Assembly: GCA_964424205.1 (NCBI GenBank)
Contig: CAYRIF010000158.1
Coordinates: forward strand, 1-8,681
DNA from: CAYRIF01 sp964424205
GTDB lineage: Bacteria; Bacteroidota; Bacteroidia; Cytophagales; Cyclobacteriaceae
Direction of reading: 5' to 3'
Length of the DNA: 8,681 nt
Part shown: positions 1 through 7,196 of the stretch, piece by piece
How the letters are laid out: every line of letters starts with the position of its first letter
Numbering within the stretch: position 1 is the first letter of the stretch
The notes under the pieces: generated by a model
Seen by the model: the letters and a program-made list of their open reading frames with translations, nothing else
Databases searched by the model: none
Told to the model about the DNA's origin: nothing
Position numbers and translations under genes: made by a program

Positions 1-327
1 TGTTGGCATATTAATCCTTGTATTTCCTTGTACCGCATCTTGACACGCATCCACACAGTTATTAAAATATAGATTATATTCTGATTTTCCTGTATTATGG
101 TCATTAGCCACTTTTGATGCCCCTGTACTTATTAAAGCATCTTCTTTTGAAGTTGTAGTTATTGTGTATGAATCGTCATATGCCGTTCCTAATTGCCCTG
201 ATTTTGCTCCTGCCAAGGCTTCTGACCTTGTAGCATCTCTTGTTACCTGTTTTGTTTGAGCAACACCATTAGCGTCTAATGTTGGATTACCTTTAGAGTC
301 TTTTAACGCTACTGTTTGTGTTACCTT
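1..327 (-). pseudogene. Continuation of the RHS C-terminal domain beyond the in-frame TGA
   Basis: Read in exactly the same frame as the RHS core frame, the 109 codons after the TGA at 328-330 contain no stop and run off the window edge. The translation is protein-like: it begins KVTQTVALKDSKGNPTLDAN, passes through TAYDDSYTITTTSKEDALIS, and reaches YNLYFNNCVDACQDAV near positions 75-28. The NNCVDAC motif (Cys codon at 55-57) is the kind of nucleophile motif found in permuted papain-like (NlpC/P60 or LRAT-like) domains, and would pair with the GHMG histidine before the stop. That family assignment is inference from motif order, not from a search. I call it the severed downstream part of the same gene. 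There is no convincing independent start: the only in-frame ATG codon is at 7-9, beyond the Cys motif. The true 3' end, and any immunity gene, lie outside the window. Confidence 0.6.
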
Positions 328-798
328 TCACTTTATCAATGTCACACCACCACCCGTATTAGAAGCTGTTACCATTCCTGATGTACTTGGATTTCCCGTA
401 GCTCCTTGAGAGAAATAATACCAAGAACCATTTCCATCTTGATAAAGCATTCCCATATGTCCTTTGCCTCCCGCACCCTGTTTGTCGATTAATAATATTA
501 CGTCTCGTCCATCAGGGTCTATTGCATTTATTGGATTATTTACTGTATAAGTATAAGGACTATGATTAGGGAATTTACTTGCCAGCGGATCCACAACATA
601 CCACCTCCCAATAGCTGCATCATACATCCTAGCGCCATAATCAGTCCAATTCAAATCAAGGTCAGTTTGGAGTTCCTTGCCGTTGTACAAGTAATTTTGA
701 GGTTGCGTACCCTCCCGAGTCTGCTGATTAAAAGTTAGCCCAAAGGGGTAGTAGTCTTCTGTTTGTATTTTCCTTATCGGTTTTTGCGTAAATTTCAT
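328..798 (-). CDS. Orphan RHS core-domain protein (N-terminally short, ends at an in-frame TGA)
   Basis: This 156-residue reading frame carries the RHS repeat-associated core seen at the C-terminal end of RHS/YD-repeat polymorphic proteins. Landmarks are DYYPFGLTF (residues 15-23), YLYNGKELQ (36-44), YGARMYDAAIGRWYVVDPLA (54-73), PYTYTVNNPINAIDPDGRD (81-99), and then a variable C-terminal domain starting near residue 99 with GHMGMLYQDGNGSWYYFS (113-130). Known RHS proteins have hundreds to thousands of residues of YD repeats before this core; here there are none. The ATG at 796-798 is fixed as the start because the preceding in-frame codon is TAA (799-801), and it overlaps the upstream mscS stop codon as ATGA. 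The first ten residues (MKFTQKPIRK) do not look like RHS sequence. The frame stops at TGA 328-330 but remains open afterwards, so the protein is probably truncated within its C-terminal domain. In complete relatives that domain is often a toxin; activity here is not established. Confidence 0.75.
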   Translation of the reverse strand: MKFTQKPIRKIQTEDYYPFGLTFNQQTREGTQPQNYLYNGKELQTDLDLNWTDYGARMYDAAIGRWYVVDPLASKFPNHSPYTYTVNNPINAIDPDGRDVILLIDKQGAGGKGHMGMLYQDGNGSWYYFSQGATGNPSTSGMVTASNTGGGVTLIK

Positions 799-1733
799 TT
801 AGCACTGTGGTAATCACTTTCTTTGATTATTGGCGCAGACCCTTGTATTTCAAGTCCTGATTTTATATGCAAATCCCGCTGCGGGAAAGGTATCTCAATG
901 TGATGCTCTTTGAGTTTTTTAAATACAGCATAGTAGAGTTGGCTCTTCAAGATTTTAGGGCGCTCTACATAATTAGTAGTCCATACTACCAGGTCAAAGT
1001 TTAAAGCACTATCTCCAAAAGAATCAAAAAGTACATCCGGAGATGGTTTGCTCAATACGCCATGATTTTCTTCTGCTACCTCAAGCAGCACTTTTCTCAC
1101 AAGTTTCGGGTCTTCTTTGTAGGCGACACTGATGGGAAATTTAAGCCTTACCTTTCTATCATTATGGCTCCAGTTGATTACTTCTTTTTCTATAAAACTT
1201 GAGTTAGGTACGATAACAGAAATATTATCATTGGTCAGTATTGTTGTTGACCGTGCTGCAATGTCAACAATATTACCTTCTAATATGCCTACTTGCACCC
1301 TATCGCCTACTTTAATGGGGCGTTCAAATAAAATAATGAGTCCAGAGATGAAATTATTGGTAATGTTCTGTAGTCCAAAACCAATACCTACACTCAATGC
1401 TCCAGCTACAAATCCCAATGCACTTAAGTCTATTCCGGTGGTTTGAATAATGGTAAAAAAACCAATGATAAGAATGACATATTTGGAAAGTGTTCCTATT
1501 GAATCGGCGAGTCCACTGTCAATTTTTTTGGAACGTCGCAATATTTTATTGACTAAAAGAATCTTGATTTTATCAGCAATATAGAAAACAAAAACAATGG
1601 AAAGCACCAGTATAATAATCCACAAAAGACTAATCTCTGTTTTGCCAATAGTGATAATGGTGCTTTTAAAAAAATCTCGCACTGGCGTTGTTAGCTCAAG
1701 AAAATTTTCAAAAAATAGATTGAGTTTTTCCAT
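795..1733 (-). CDS. mscS: Small-conductance mechanosensitive channel, MscS family
   Basis: This is an inner-membrane channel of the MscS family, which opens under membrane tension and releases solutes during hypo-osmotic shock. At 312 residues it is close to the three-helix E. coli MscS rather than the large KefA/MscK types. Hydrophobic segments lie at about 34-55 (TM1), 83-100 (TM2) and 104-135 (pore-lining TM3). TM3 has the Gly/Ala-rich helix-packing pattern of the family (ALGFVAGALSVGIGFGLQNI, 105-124), followed by the signature FISGLIILFERPIKVGD (128-144). The cytoplasmic beta domain (about 145-195, with VPNSSF at 175-180) and the alpha/beta domain follow, ending with IPFPQRDLHI (281-290). 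A polar tail of about 22 residues completes the protein. The start ATG is 24 bp after the queA stop, so the gene may be in an operon with queA. Its TGA stop overlaps the ATG of the RHS fragment by 4 bp. No defect is visible. Confidence 0.93.
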   Translation of the reverse strand: MEKLNLFFENFLELTTPVRDFFKSTIITIGKTEISLLWIIILVLSIVFVFYIADKIKILLVNKILRRSKKIDSGLADSIGTLSKYVILIIGFFTIIQTTGIDLSALGFVAGALSVGIGFGLQNITNNFISGLIILFERPIKVGDRVQVGILEGNIVDIAARSTTILTNDNISVIVPNSSFIEKEVINWSHNDRKVRLKFPISVAYKEDPKLVRKVLLEVAEENHGVLSKPSPDVLFDSFGDSALNFDLVVWTTNYVERPKILKSQLYYAVFKKLKEHHIEIPFPQRDLHIKSGLEIQGSAPIIKESDYHSAK

Positions 1734-1737
1734 TGTT

Positions 1738-1745
1738 CAAATATA
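1738..1745 (-). promoter_or_regulatory. Perfect TAnnTTTG box directly before the mscS start
   Basis: On the - strand, TATATTTG fits the Bacteroidota -7 consensus at every fixed position. It ends only 4 nt before the mscS ATG, so initiation from it would yield a leaderless or nearly leaderless transcript. No -33 TTG is evident upstream, where the queA stop codon lies. It is either an internal promoter within the queA-mscS run or a chance match. Confidence 0.3.
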
Positions 1746-1757
1746 GTGTTTATTAGT

Positions 1758-2972
1758 TTATGGTAATAATAATGAGGAATCACCATAACTGAGAAACCGG
1801 TAATTAGTGTCCAAGGCCTCTTTATATATTTTTTGCCAGTCTTCACCAATAAACGCTGCAATCAACAATATCAATGTAGAACCTGGCATATGAAAGTTGG
1901 TAATCAGGCCGTCGCATACCCTGAATTTATAACCCGGGAAAATCATTATTTCAGTATAGCCACTGATTTTATGTAATTGATTTTTATCCATGAACAACTT
2001 TATTGCCTTGAACGCGCTGACTTTGGTAGGCAAGTCAAAATCTTCATACTGATATGGTGACAACTTAGAAATTTGCAATTCACTTTCTCCTGATTTTAGT
2101 ATGGCAACCCCAAACCAATATAAACTTTCCAAAATCCGCATGCTTGTGGTGCCTGTGGCAATGATGTTTTCGTTGTGGATAAGGCTATTAATGTTGTTTA
2201 TGCTCACGGAAATTTGTTCGCGGTGCATCGGGTGATTTAGTATATTATCTTCTTTGATGGGCTGAAACGTGCCCGCGCCGACATGAAGTGTGATGTATTC
2301 ATATTTACAGCCTTTATTTTTTAATGTTGCCATTACTTCATTTGTAAAATGTAGTCCTGCAGTAGGAGCAGCCACGGCACCATTATTTTTTGAATATACG
2401 GTCTGGTACCTGAGCTTATCTGCTTCTTTGGCTGCCCTGTTGATATAAGGGGGGAGCGGTACTTTGCCAAATGCTTCTATGATGTCTACGAATTTTGCTT
2501 GCGCATTATTCCAAGTGAATTGAATGGTTTGTTCATTTCTGTTTTCTATGATCACCGTGACCCGCACAGCTACACCTGCAAAAGTAATTTGAGCGGTAAG
2601 CGCTTGCCCATCTTTCCATTTTTTGAAGTTACCTACCATGCATTTCCAAATACAACCTGACGATTCTTGCATTGCCAAAGCAATATCTGTTACAGGGGAT
2701 TCAGGATTTAAAAGAAAAATTTCAATGTGTGCGCCTGTTTCTTTCCTGAAATGTAGTCTGGCAGGAATTACTTTGGTATCATTGAAAAATAATAAACTAT
2801 TTTCTGGGATATAATCCGCTAAAGTGTTAAACCGCGTATGATTGATTTTACCTTTTTTATAGACCAATAATTTTGAGGCACTTCTATCTTCAAGAGGGAC
2901 TTGCGCTATCTTTTCTTGGGGTAACTCATATAAATAGTCGGTTAATTTGATGACGGGTAGGGTATGATGCAT
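1758..2972 (-). CDS. queA: S-adenosylmethionine:tRNA ribosyltransferase-isomerase QueA
   Basis: QueA acts in the cytoplasm in queuosine synthesis. It transfers and isomerises the ribosyl part of AdoMet onto preQ1 already placed at wobble position 34 of GUN-anticodon tRNAs, giving epoxyqueuosine. Family motifs are present in order: DYLYELPQEKIAQVPLEDR (12-30), LLFFNDTKVIPARL (60-73), GAHIEIFLL (80-88), PLPPYI (172-177), YQTVYSKNNGAVAAPTAGLH (189-208), TLHVGAGTFQPI (228-239), HPMHRE (247-252), GTTSMRILESL (274-284), DGLITNFHMPGSTLI (354-368) and YRFLSYGDSSLLL (391-403). At 404 residues it is about 50 longer than the E. coli enzyme. The extra length is mostly an insertion between GTTSMRILES and IMIFPGY (about 285-341), which I believe is usual for Bacteroidota. 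The start is the ATG at 2970-2972. It lies between the hydrolase and mscS on the same strand. No other queuosine gene is nearby. Confidence 0.96.
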   Translation of the reverse strand: MHHTLPVIKLTDYLYELPQEKIAQVPLEDRSASKLLVYKKGKINHTRFNTLADYIPENSLLFFNDTKVIPARLHFRKETGAHIEIFLLNPESPVTDIALAMQESSGCIWKCMVGNFKKWKDGQALTAQITFAGVAVRVTVIIENRNEQTIQFTWNNAQAKFVDIIEAFGKVPLPPYINRAAKEADKLRYQTVYSKNNGAVAAPTAGLHFTNEVMATLKNKGCKYEYITLHVGAGTFQPIKEDNILNHPMHREQISVSINNINSLIHNENIIATGTTSMRILESLYWFGVAILKSGESELQISKLSPYQYEDFDLPTKVSAFKAIKLFMDKNQLHKISGYTEIMIFPGYKFRVCDGLITNFHMPGSTLILLIAAFIGEDWQKIYKEALDTNYRFLSYGDSSLLLP

Positions 2973-2988
2973 TTGTTGCTTTTGACTG

Positions 2989-2996
2989 TAAAAGTA
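2989..2996 (-). promoter_or_regulatory. Possible -7 promoter box for queA
   Basis: On the - strand, TACTTTTA lies about 16 nt before the queA ATG, within the 49-bp gap after the hydrolase gene. It matches the Bacteroidota -7 consensus TAnnTTTG at all fixed positions but the last. I see no clear -33 TTG at the proper spacing. It may give queA-mscS transcription independent of the hydrolase, but in AT-rich DNA such a match can occur by chance. Confidence 0.3.
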
Positions 2997-3021
2997 GAAA
3001 ATTTAGAAATGTATTTCCTGT

Positions 3022-3831
3022 TTATTGCGCATTGCTTTGCGACCCAATATAATTTGCCACATCGTCCAGTAGTGTGTTATGTCCAACATCAAGCATTTTA
3101 AGATTGTAATGGTCCAGTAGGTGTAGTAAATTGTTCATGTTCTTTTCGGTAATTATTTTATCATATTTGCCCAAGTACATTTGTACCTCAATATGATTTT
3201 CGTTAATAATACTGGCTATATTTTTCATGTTAAAATCAAGGTGTCGAAAAACTGTCCAGCTATAATAAACCCTTTTTCTTTGGGATTCTGTAATTAACTG
3301 ACTAGTAGCAAATTTGTAAAGTCCTTTTTCCACAATGCCTAATTTTTTCAGAAAACCCATTAACCGAAACATGGGCGCTGGATTTAGCATCATGCTCTTG
3401 AAAAATCGCCTAAGAATAATGGGATATGTGGCAAGACTATACCAAAAATTAGTTTTGATGCCATCAGGTGCGATAAAAATAATTTCTTTGATTTGTTTGC
3501 TAAAGCTTTCTAATATCGACAATAAAAATTTACCACCTAGGCTGTACCCGACAATTGAAAAGTAGTCAATATTTTCTTTCTCTAAAAAAGCAGCGATGAA
3601 TCGTGCCAGCTCTTCTTTTTCGAGTGCTTTTTCCTTTTGTTCCCAAATACTTTCTCCATGAAAAAACAAATCAAACGAATATACCGTATATTCATTTTGT
3701 ACTGCTTTTGACATTTTATCATAGTCTTTGGCACTTTGACTAAATCCGTGAAATGCTAATAGCGGTTTTGTACCATGTCCTTTGATGGTGTAATTCAGCT
3801 TGGATTGTTCTAATTCTATGAAAGACGGCAC
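3022..3831 (-). CDS. Alpha/beta-fold hydrolase (substrate unknown)
   Basis: This 269-residue soluble protein has the layout of the alpha/beta hydrolase superfamily. After the first strands comes the oxyanion-hole motif HGF (28-30), then FDLFFHGES (53-61, a variant of the usual DxPGHGxS), the nucleophile elbow GYSLGG with Ser97, a probable cap region rich in aromatic and basic residues (about 125-205), the acid in MYLGKYDKI with Asp224, and the base in DVGHNTLL with His251. The Ser-Asp-His triad is therefore complete. No signal peptide is visible, so it is probably cytoplasmic. The start is a GTG at 3829-3831: an in-frame TGA lies one codon further upstream (3835-3837), and the next Met is at residue 40, beyond the oxyanion hole. 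It heads the leftward group, 49 bp before queA, and is divergent from the DUF5916 gene. Esterase, lipase or C-C hydrolase activity are all possible; the sequence does not decide. Confidence 0.88.
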   Translation of the reverse strand: MPSFIELEQSKLNYTIKGHGTKPLLAFHGFSQSAKDYDKMSKAVQNEYTVYSFDLFFHGESIWEQKEKALEKEELARFIAAFLEKENIDYFSIVGYSLGGKFLLSILESFSKQIKEIIFIAPDGIKTNFWYSLATYPIILRRFFKSMMLNPAPMFRLMGFLKKLGIVEKGLYKFATSQLITESQRKRVYYSWTVFRHLDFNMKNIASIINENHIEVQMYLGKYDKIITEKNMNNLLHLLDHYNLKMLDVGHNTLLDDVANYIGSQSNAQ

Positions 3832-3911
3832 GTGTCAGGTTTTAGTATTTTTTTAATGCCAAAAAATAGTTAATTTTTAATACTTTCGCATCCAATAATA
3901 AGATTAATTAG
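3832..3911. promoter_or_regulatory. Short divergent intergenic region with a probable -7 box for the DUF5916 gene
   Basis: This 80-bp AT-rich gap separates two genes that run away from each other. On the + strand TACTTTCG at 3881-3888 matches the Bacteroidota -7 element TAnnTTTG at all but one fixed position, and lies about 23 nt before the GTG start at 3912, a normal leader length for the group. I do not see a clear -33 TTG element. The leftward promoter for the hydrolase must also be here, but no -7 match on the - strand is convincing. There is no Shine-Dalgarno sequence before either GTG start, as is common in Bacteroidota. Confidence 0.45.
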
Positions 3912-6101
3912 GTGAAAAAAATATTTGTAATTCTTATCTTGTTTGCTTCAGTAAATGTAGCATTTTCACAAAACAATAGAGCGAATACTTCCATTGTGAT
4001 AAAAAAGGCGAATAGTAAGATGACCTTAGATGGTAACTTGGATGAGTCAGCATGGGCAGCAGCAGCAACAGGATCTAATTTCTATCAAACTTTTCCGACA
4101 GATACGCTAACCGCTACTTCGCAAACAGAAATTAAGTTCACGTTTGATGATGCGTTTATTTATGTCGGAGCAGTTTGTTATGATAATAATGACCAACATA
4201 TTGTTGCTTCACTTAAAAGAGATTTTGAGTTTATCACAACCGAAGCACTCCATGTGTTTTTTGATACGTACAATGACTTAACCAATGGGTATGTGTTTGG
4301 GGTATCACCATATGGCGTGCAAACTGAGGGCGTGCTATCAGAGCGTGAGCGGGTATCTCGTGATTGGGATAACAAGTGGTTTGTTAAAGTAAAAAACCAC
4401 AAAGATAAGTGGACAGTGGAAATGGCAATTCCCTTTAAAACTTTACGATATAAAGAAGGAGGGAAAGTATGGAATGTTAATTTCATTAGAAATGATTTAA
4501 AAAATAATGAGCGGACGACTTGGTTGAGAGTCCCAAGGCAGTTTCGGGGCAGTAATATATTATTCTCTGCCAAAATGATTTGGGATACACCACCACCCAA
4601 ACAAGGAGCAAATATTTCATTGATTCCTTATGTGTCTTCTGGAATTTTGAAAAATCAGGATGAGGACACTGCGATTGATTACAAACTAAATGCGGGGTTT
4701 GATGCTAAAATTGGCATTACTTCGGCACTTAATCTAGACTTGACGGTAAACCCTGATTTCTCACAAGTTGAAGTAGATGAGCAGGTGACAAATCTTGATA
4801 GGTTTGAGATTTCTTTTCCTGAAAAGAGACAATTCTTTTTAGAAAATTCAGACCTTTTTGCCAATGGTGGTTTCCCTTTTACTAGACCATTTTTCTCAAG
4901 AAGAGTGGGAATTGCTAAGGATACCGCAGGTAATAATTTACAGATACCGATTTTATATGGTGCAAAATTGAGTGGCAAAGTGGGTAAAGACTGGCGGGTA
5001 GGTTTGCTAAATGTGCTTACTGACAAAAATGAAAAATTAGGAATCCTTGGACAAAATTATACAGTCGCTACTGTGCAGAAAAGATTGTTTTCTACGTCAA
5101 ATCTCCAAGCATTTTTTGTAAATCGACATGCGCTAAAATACAGCGAAAATGATACGGTTTCGGTAGGAAGTGAATTTAACAGGGTAGTAGGATTAGAGTA
5201 TAATTTTTCTGCAAAAGAAAATAAATGGGTGGGAGAAGTATATTATTATAAGTCGCTTGATCCCGGCGAATTGGATAGAAGCACCTCTTCAGGTGCATTT
5301 GTTGGTTATAATAGTAAACACTTGGAAGTTCGTTTTGGACAAACATTTGTTGATGAAAATTTTAATGCTGAGGTTGGTTTTGTCCCTCGAACGAACAGGT
5401 TAGGGGGATTTTTCAGGGCTGAAGGCGCTATTTTTCCGAAATCGGAAGCCATCACTGGTATCAAGCCCTCGGTGACCTATAGGTATACTTATGATCGAAA
5501 TTTAACGTTTTTGGATAATAGCCTTCAATTTGAAGTAGAAACAAAATTTCGGAATACTAGTGAAATTGTAATTCAATTTCAAAAGAACATTGTCACGCTT
5601 ACAAGTCCATTCGACCCGTCGAGAAGTGACGGATTGAAATTAGCAAAAGATAGTAGGCATGGCTGGAGTCGATTTGAAGTGGCGTATGTATCCAACCTAC
5701 GAAGGCAACTGGGATTTGGCTTGACAACCTCCTTTGGTGGTTTTTTTAATGGGGACAGATTAAGTGTGGAAGGCGACATCATTTATCGTCATCAACCTTA
5801 TGCTAATTTTGCGATTGCATTTGACTATAATAAAATTAACCTGCCTGAACCATTTAACGACAATAGTTTTTGGCTGATAGGGCCAAAGATTGATTTAACT
5901 TTCACAGATAAGTTATTTTTGACTACTTTTATTCAATATAACGGGCAAGCGGATAACTTGAATATCAATGCAAGGTTTCAATGGCGGTTCAAACCTGTCT
6001 CTGATTTATTTATAGTATATACCGATAATTATGTGCCAACCGGACTGAAAGTCAAGAATAGGGCTTTGGTAATGAAGTTGTCTTATTGGTTTAATATATG
6101 A
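3912..6101 (+). CDS. Outer-membrane protein with CBM9-like domain and DUF5916 beta-barrel
   Basis: This 729-residue exported protein begins with a signal peptide (MKKIFVILILFASVNVAFSQ, cleavage probably near residue 20). Residues about 28-225 match the carbohydrate-binding family 9-like beta-sandwich: MTLDGNLDESAW (37-48), FTFDDAFIYVGAVCYD (76-91), EALHVFFDTYND (111-122), and WTVEMAIPFKTLRY (167-180). From about 235 onwards it is the DUF5916 region, with the hallmark NPDFSQVEVDEQ (280-291) and FPEKRQFFLEN (302-312), followed by long alternating amphipathic strands. The chain ends MKLSYWFNI, an aromatic-rich last strand suited to outer-membrane barrel assembly. The family occurs widely in Bacteroidota; its function is unknown, although the CBM9-like part suggests glycan or other ligand binding at the cell surface. 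It starts on a GTG at 3912-3914 in front of the signal peptide. It is followed after 24 bp by a membrane-protein gene. Confidence 0.9.
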   Translation: MKKIFVILILFASVNVAFSQNNRANTSIVIKKANSKMTLDGNLDESAWAAAATGSNFYQTFPTDTLTATSQTEIKFTFDDAFIYVGAVCYDNNDQHIVASLKRDFEFITTEALHVFFDTYNDLTNGYVFGVSPYGVQTEGVLSERERVSRDWDNKWFVKVKNHKDKWTVEMAIPFKTLRYKEGGKVWNVNFIRNDLKNNERTTWLRVPRQFRGSNILFSAKMIWDTPPPKQGANISLIPYVSSGILKNQDEDTAIDYKLNAGFDAKIGITSALNLDLTVNPDFSQVEVDEQVTNLDRFEISFPEKRQFFLENSDLFANGGFPFTRPFFSRRVGIAKDTAGNNLQIPILYGAKLSGKVGKDWRVGLLNVLTDKNEKLGILGQNYTVATVQKRLFSTSNLQAFFVNRHALKYSENDTVSVGSEFNRVVGLEYNFSAKENKWVGEVYYYKSLDPGELDRSTSSGAFVGYNSKHLEVRFGQTFVDENFNAEVGFVPRTNRLGGFFRAEGAIFPKSEAITGIKPSVTYRYTYDRNLTFLDNSLQFEVETKFRNTSEIVIQFQKNIVTLTSPFDPSRSDGLKLAKDSRHGWSRFEVAYVSNLRRQLGFGLTTSFGGFFNGDRLSVEGDIIYRHQPYANFAIAFDYNKINLPEPFNDNSFWLIGPKIDLTFTDKLFLTTFIQYNGQADNLNINARFQWRFKPVSDLFIVYTDNYVPTGLKVKNRALVMKLSYWFNI

Positions 6102-6125
6102 TATGCTTGTATGAAAAAGTAATTG

Positions 6126-7196
6126 ATGAAAAATAATCTAAGGGTAATTAAGAATGTATTGCTGGCAATGTTGAGTGTGCTAGTGGCTATTCTGCTAAAG
6201 GAATTAGCTACAATGCTTATCCCATTGGCGTTGGCACTGTTTTTTGCCATACTTTTACAACCTATTTTGCTTTGGTTTGAAAGAAAAAAATGGCCCTTTG
6301 GACTTAGTCTTACGGTTATTTATTTAACATCTATATCAACGGTTGGCCTTATAGGTTTATTAGCATATCAGACAGGACTCAGTTTGTTTGAACAGAAGGA
6401 CAAAATACTAGGACAAGTAAATATTAAACTTAATCATATATTGGATTGGATGGAGGACCTATCTGGGCTAGAAGTAACTGCTTTTAATATCAATCAGGCC
6501 TTTACTGATTTACTTTCAGCTGATTGGATTTTAAAATCATCTGGAACTGTGGCAGGTTTCCTGGGAGACTTTACAGGGTTATTTATCATGACCTCACTAT
6601 ACTTAGCGGCACTTTTAGGTGGAATTCTTAGATATGAGCAATATATAGGGTACTTAGAATCTGACAATGAAGAAAAAGAGGAGAAGTTGCTAAAAGGTTT
6701 TGAACAAGTGAAGAGTTCAATTGTTACCTATATAAAAGTAAAATTTCTGATGAGTTTGGCTACTGGAATTGGGTTTGGATTGGTCTGCTGGTTTTTTGGT
6801 TTAGACTTTGCCTTGTTTTGGGGATTTTTTGCTTTCATCCTAAATTTCATACCTACCGTTGGTTCTATCGTAGCGACCATTCCACCTGTATTATTAGGAC
6901 TCATTCAGTTTGATTCTACAGGTACATTACTATTACTTTTTGTAATTCTTGGTGCTATCCAATTCTTTTTTGGAAATGTTATTGAACCAAGGTTATTAGG
7001 CTCAAGTTTGTCACTTAATACTGTAGTAGTTATTTTGGGGTTGGTTTTTTGGGGATACTTATGGGGGGTGACTGGTATGCTTTTATCTGTACCATTGCTC
7101 GTATTGATGAAAGTGGTGATGTCTCAAGTTCCTGATGCTAGTTTGATTGTAAGACTAATGGGGAGTAGTAAATTTACTGATGAGCAAGGTGAATAG
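6126..7196 (+). CDS. AI-2E (PerM/UPF0118) family membrane transporter
   Basis: This 356-residue polytopic inner-membrane protein belongs to the family once named for autoinducer-2 export. Members are now known to include other activities such as Na+/H+ exchange, so the substrate here is unknown. Hydrophobic segments lie at about 10-50, 62-84, 147-168, 207-260, 264-285 and 298-330. A central soluble stretch (about 85-140) is typical, and a charged cytoplasmic stretch (SDNEEKEEKLLKGFEQVKSS, 179-198) precedes the conserved half. Family motifs are YIKVKFLMSLATGIGFGLV (202-220), NFIPTVGSIVATIPP (240-254), IEPRLLGSSLSLNTVVVILG (286-305) and WGVTGMLLSVPLLVLMK (313-329). I chose the ATG at 6126-6128 over the TTG one codon earlier (6123). 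The 24-bp gap after the DUF5916 gene, with no clear promoter between, suggests joint transcription. The last codons (EQGE-stop) form half of the terminator stem shared with the convergent gene. Confidence 0.9.
   Translation: MKNNLRVIKNVLLAMLSVLVAILLKELATMLIPLALALFFAILLQPILLWFERKKWPFGLSLTVIYLTSISTVGLIGLLAYQTGLSLFEQKDKILGQVNIKLNHILDWMEDLSGLEVTAFNINQAFTDLLSADWILKSSGTVAGFLGDFTGLFIMTSLYLAALLGGILRYEQYIGYLESDNEEKEEKLLKGFEQVKSSIVTYIKVKFLMSLATGIGFGLVCWFFGLDFALFWGFFAFILNFIPTVGSIVATIPPVLLGLIQFDSTGTLLLLFVILGAIQFFFGNVIEPRLLGSSLSLNTVVVILGLVFWGYLWGVTGMLLSVPLLVLMKVVMSQVPDASLIVRLMGSSKFTDEQGE

Noticed and set aside
328..330. TGA read as Trp (alternative genetic code) or as selenocysteine
   Set aside because: Other genes in the window stop naturally at TGA at family-appropriate lengths, so the code is standard. 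I see no selenoprotein family or evident hairpin element that would support selenocysteine.
300..335. Frameshift as the cause of the RHS truncation
   Set aside because: The reading frame is identical before and after the stop (the open frame runs in steps of three from 330 to 1), so it is a nonsense codon and not an insertion or deletion.
3840..3880. A -7 box on the - strand for the hydrolase gene
   Set aside because: TACTAAAA with a TTGG upstream is the best candidate, but it departs from TAnnTTTG at too many positions to call in AT-rich DNA.
4178..5782. Open frames on the - strand inside the DUF5916 gene, and similar antisense frames inside mscS, queA, the hydrolase and the T9SS gene
   Set aside because: They lie wholly inside well-supported genes, show no recognisable motif, and have compositions expected of antisense translations.
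6123..6125. TTG as start of the AI-2E family gene
   Set aside because: An ATG follows immediately and gives the usual family N-terminus; nothing favours TTG.
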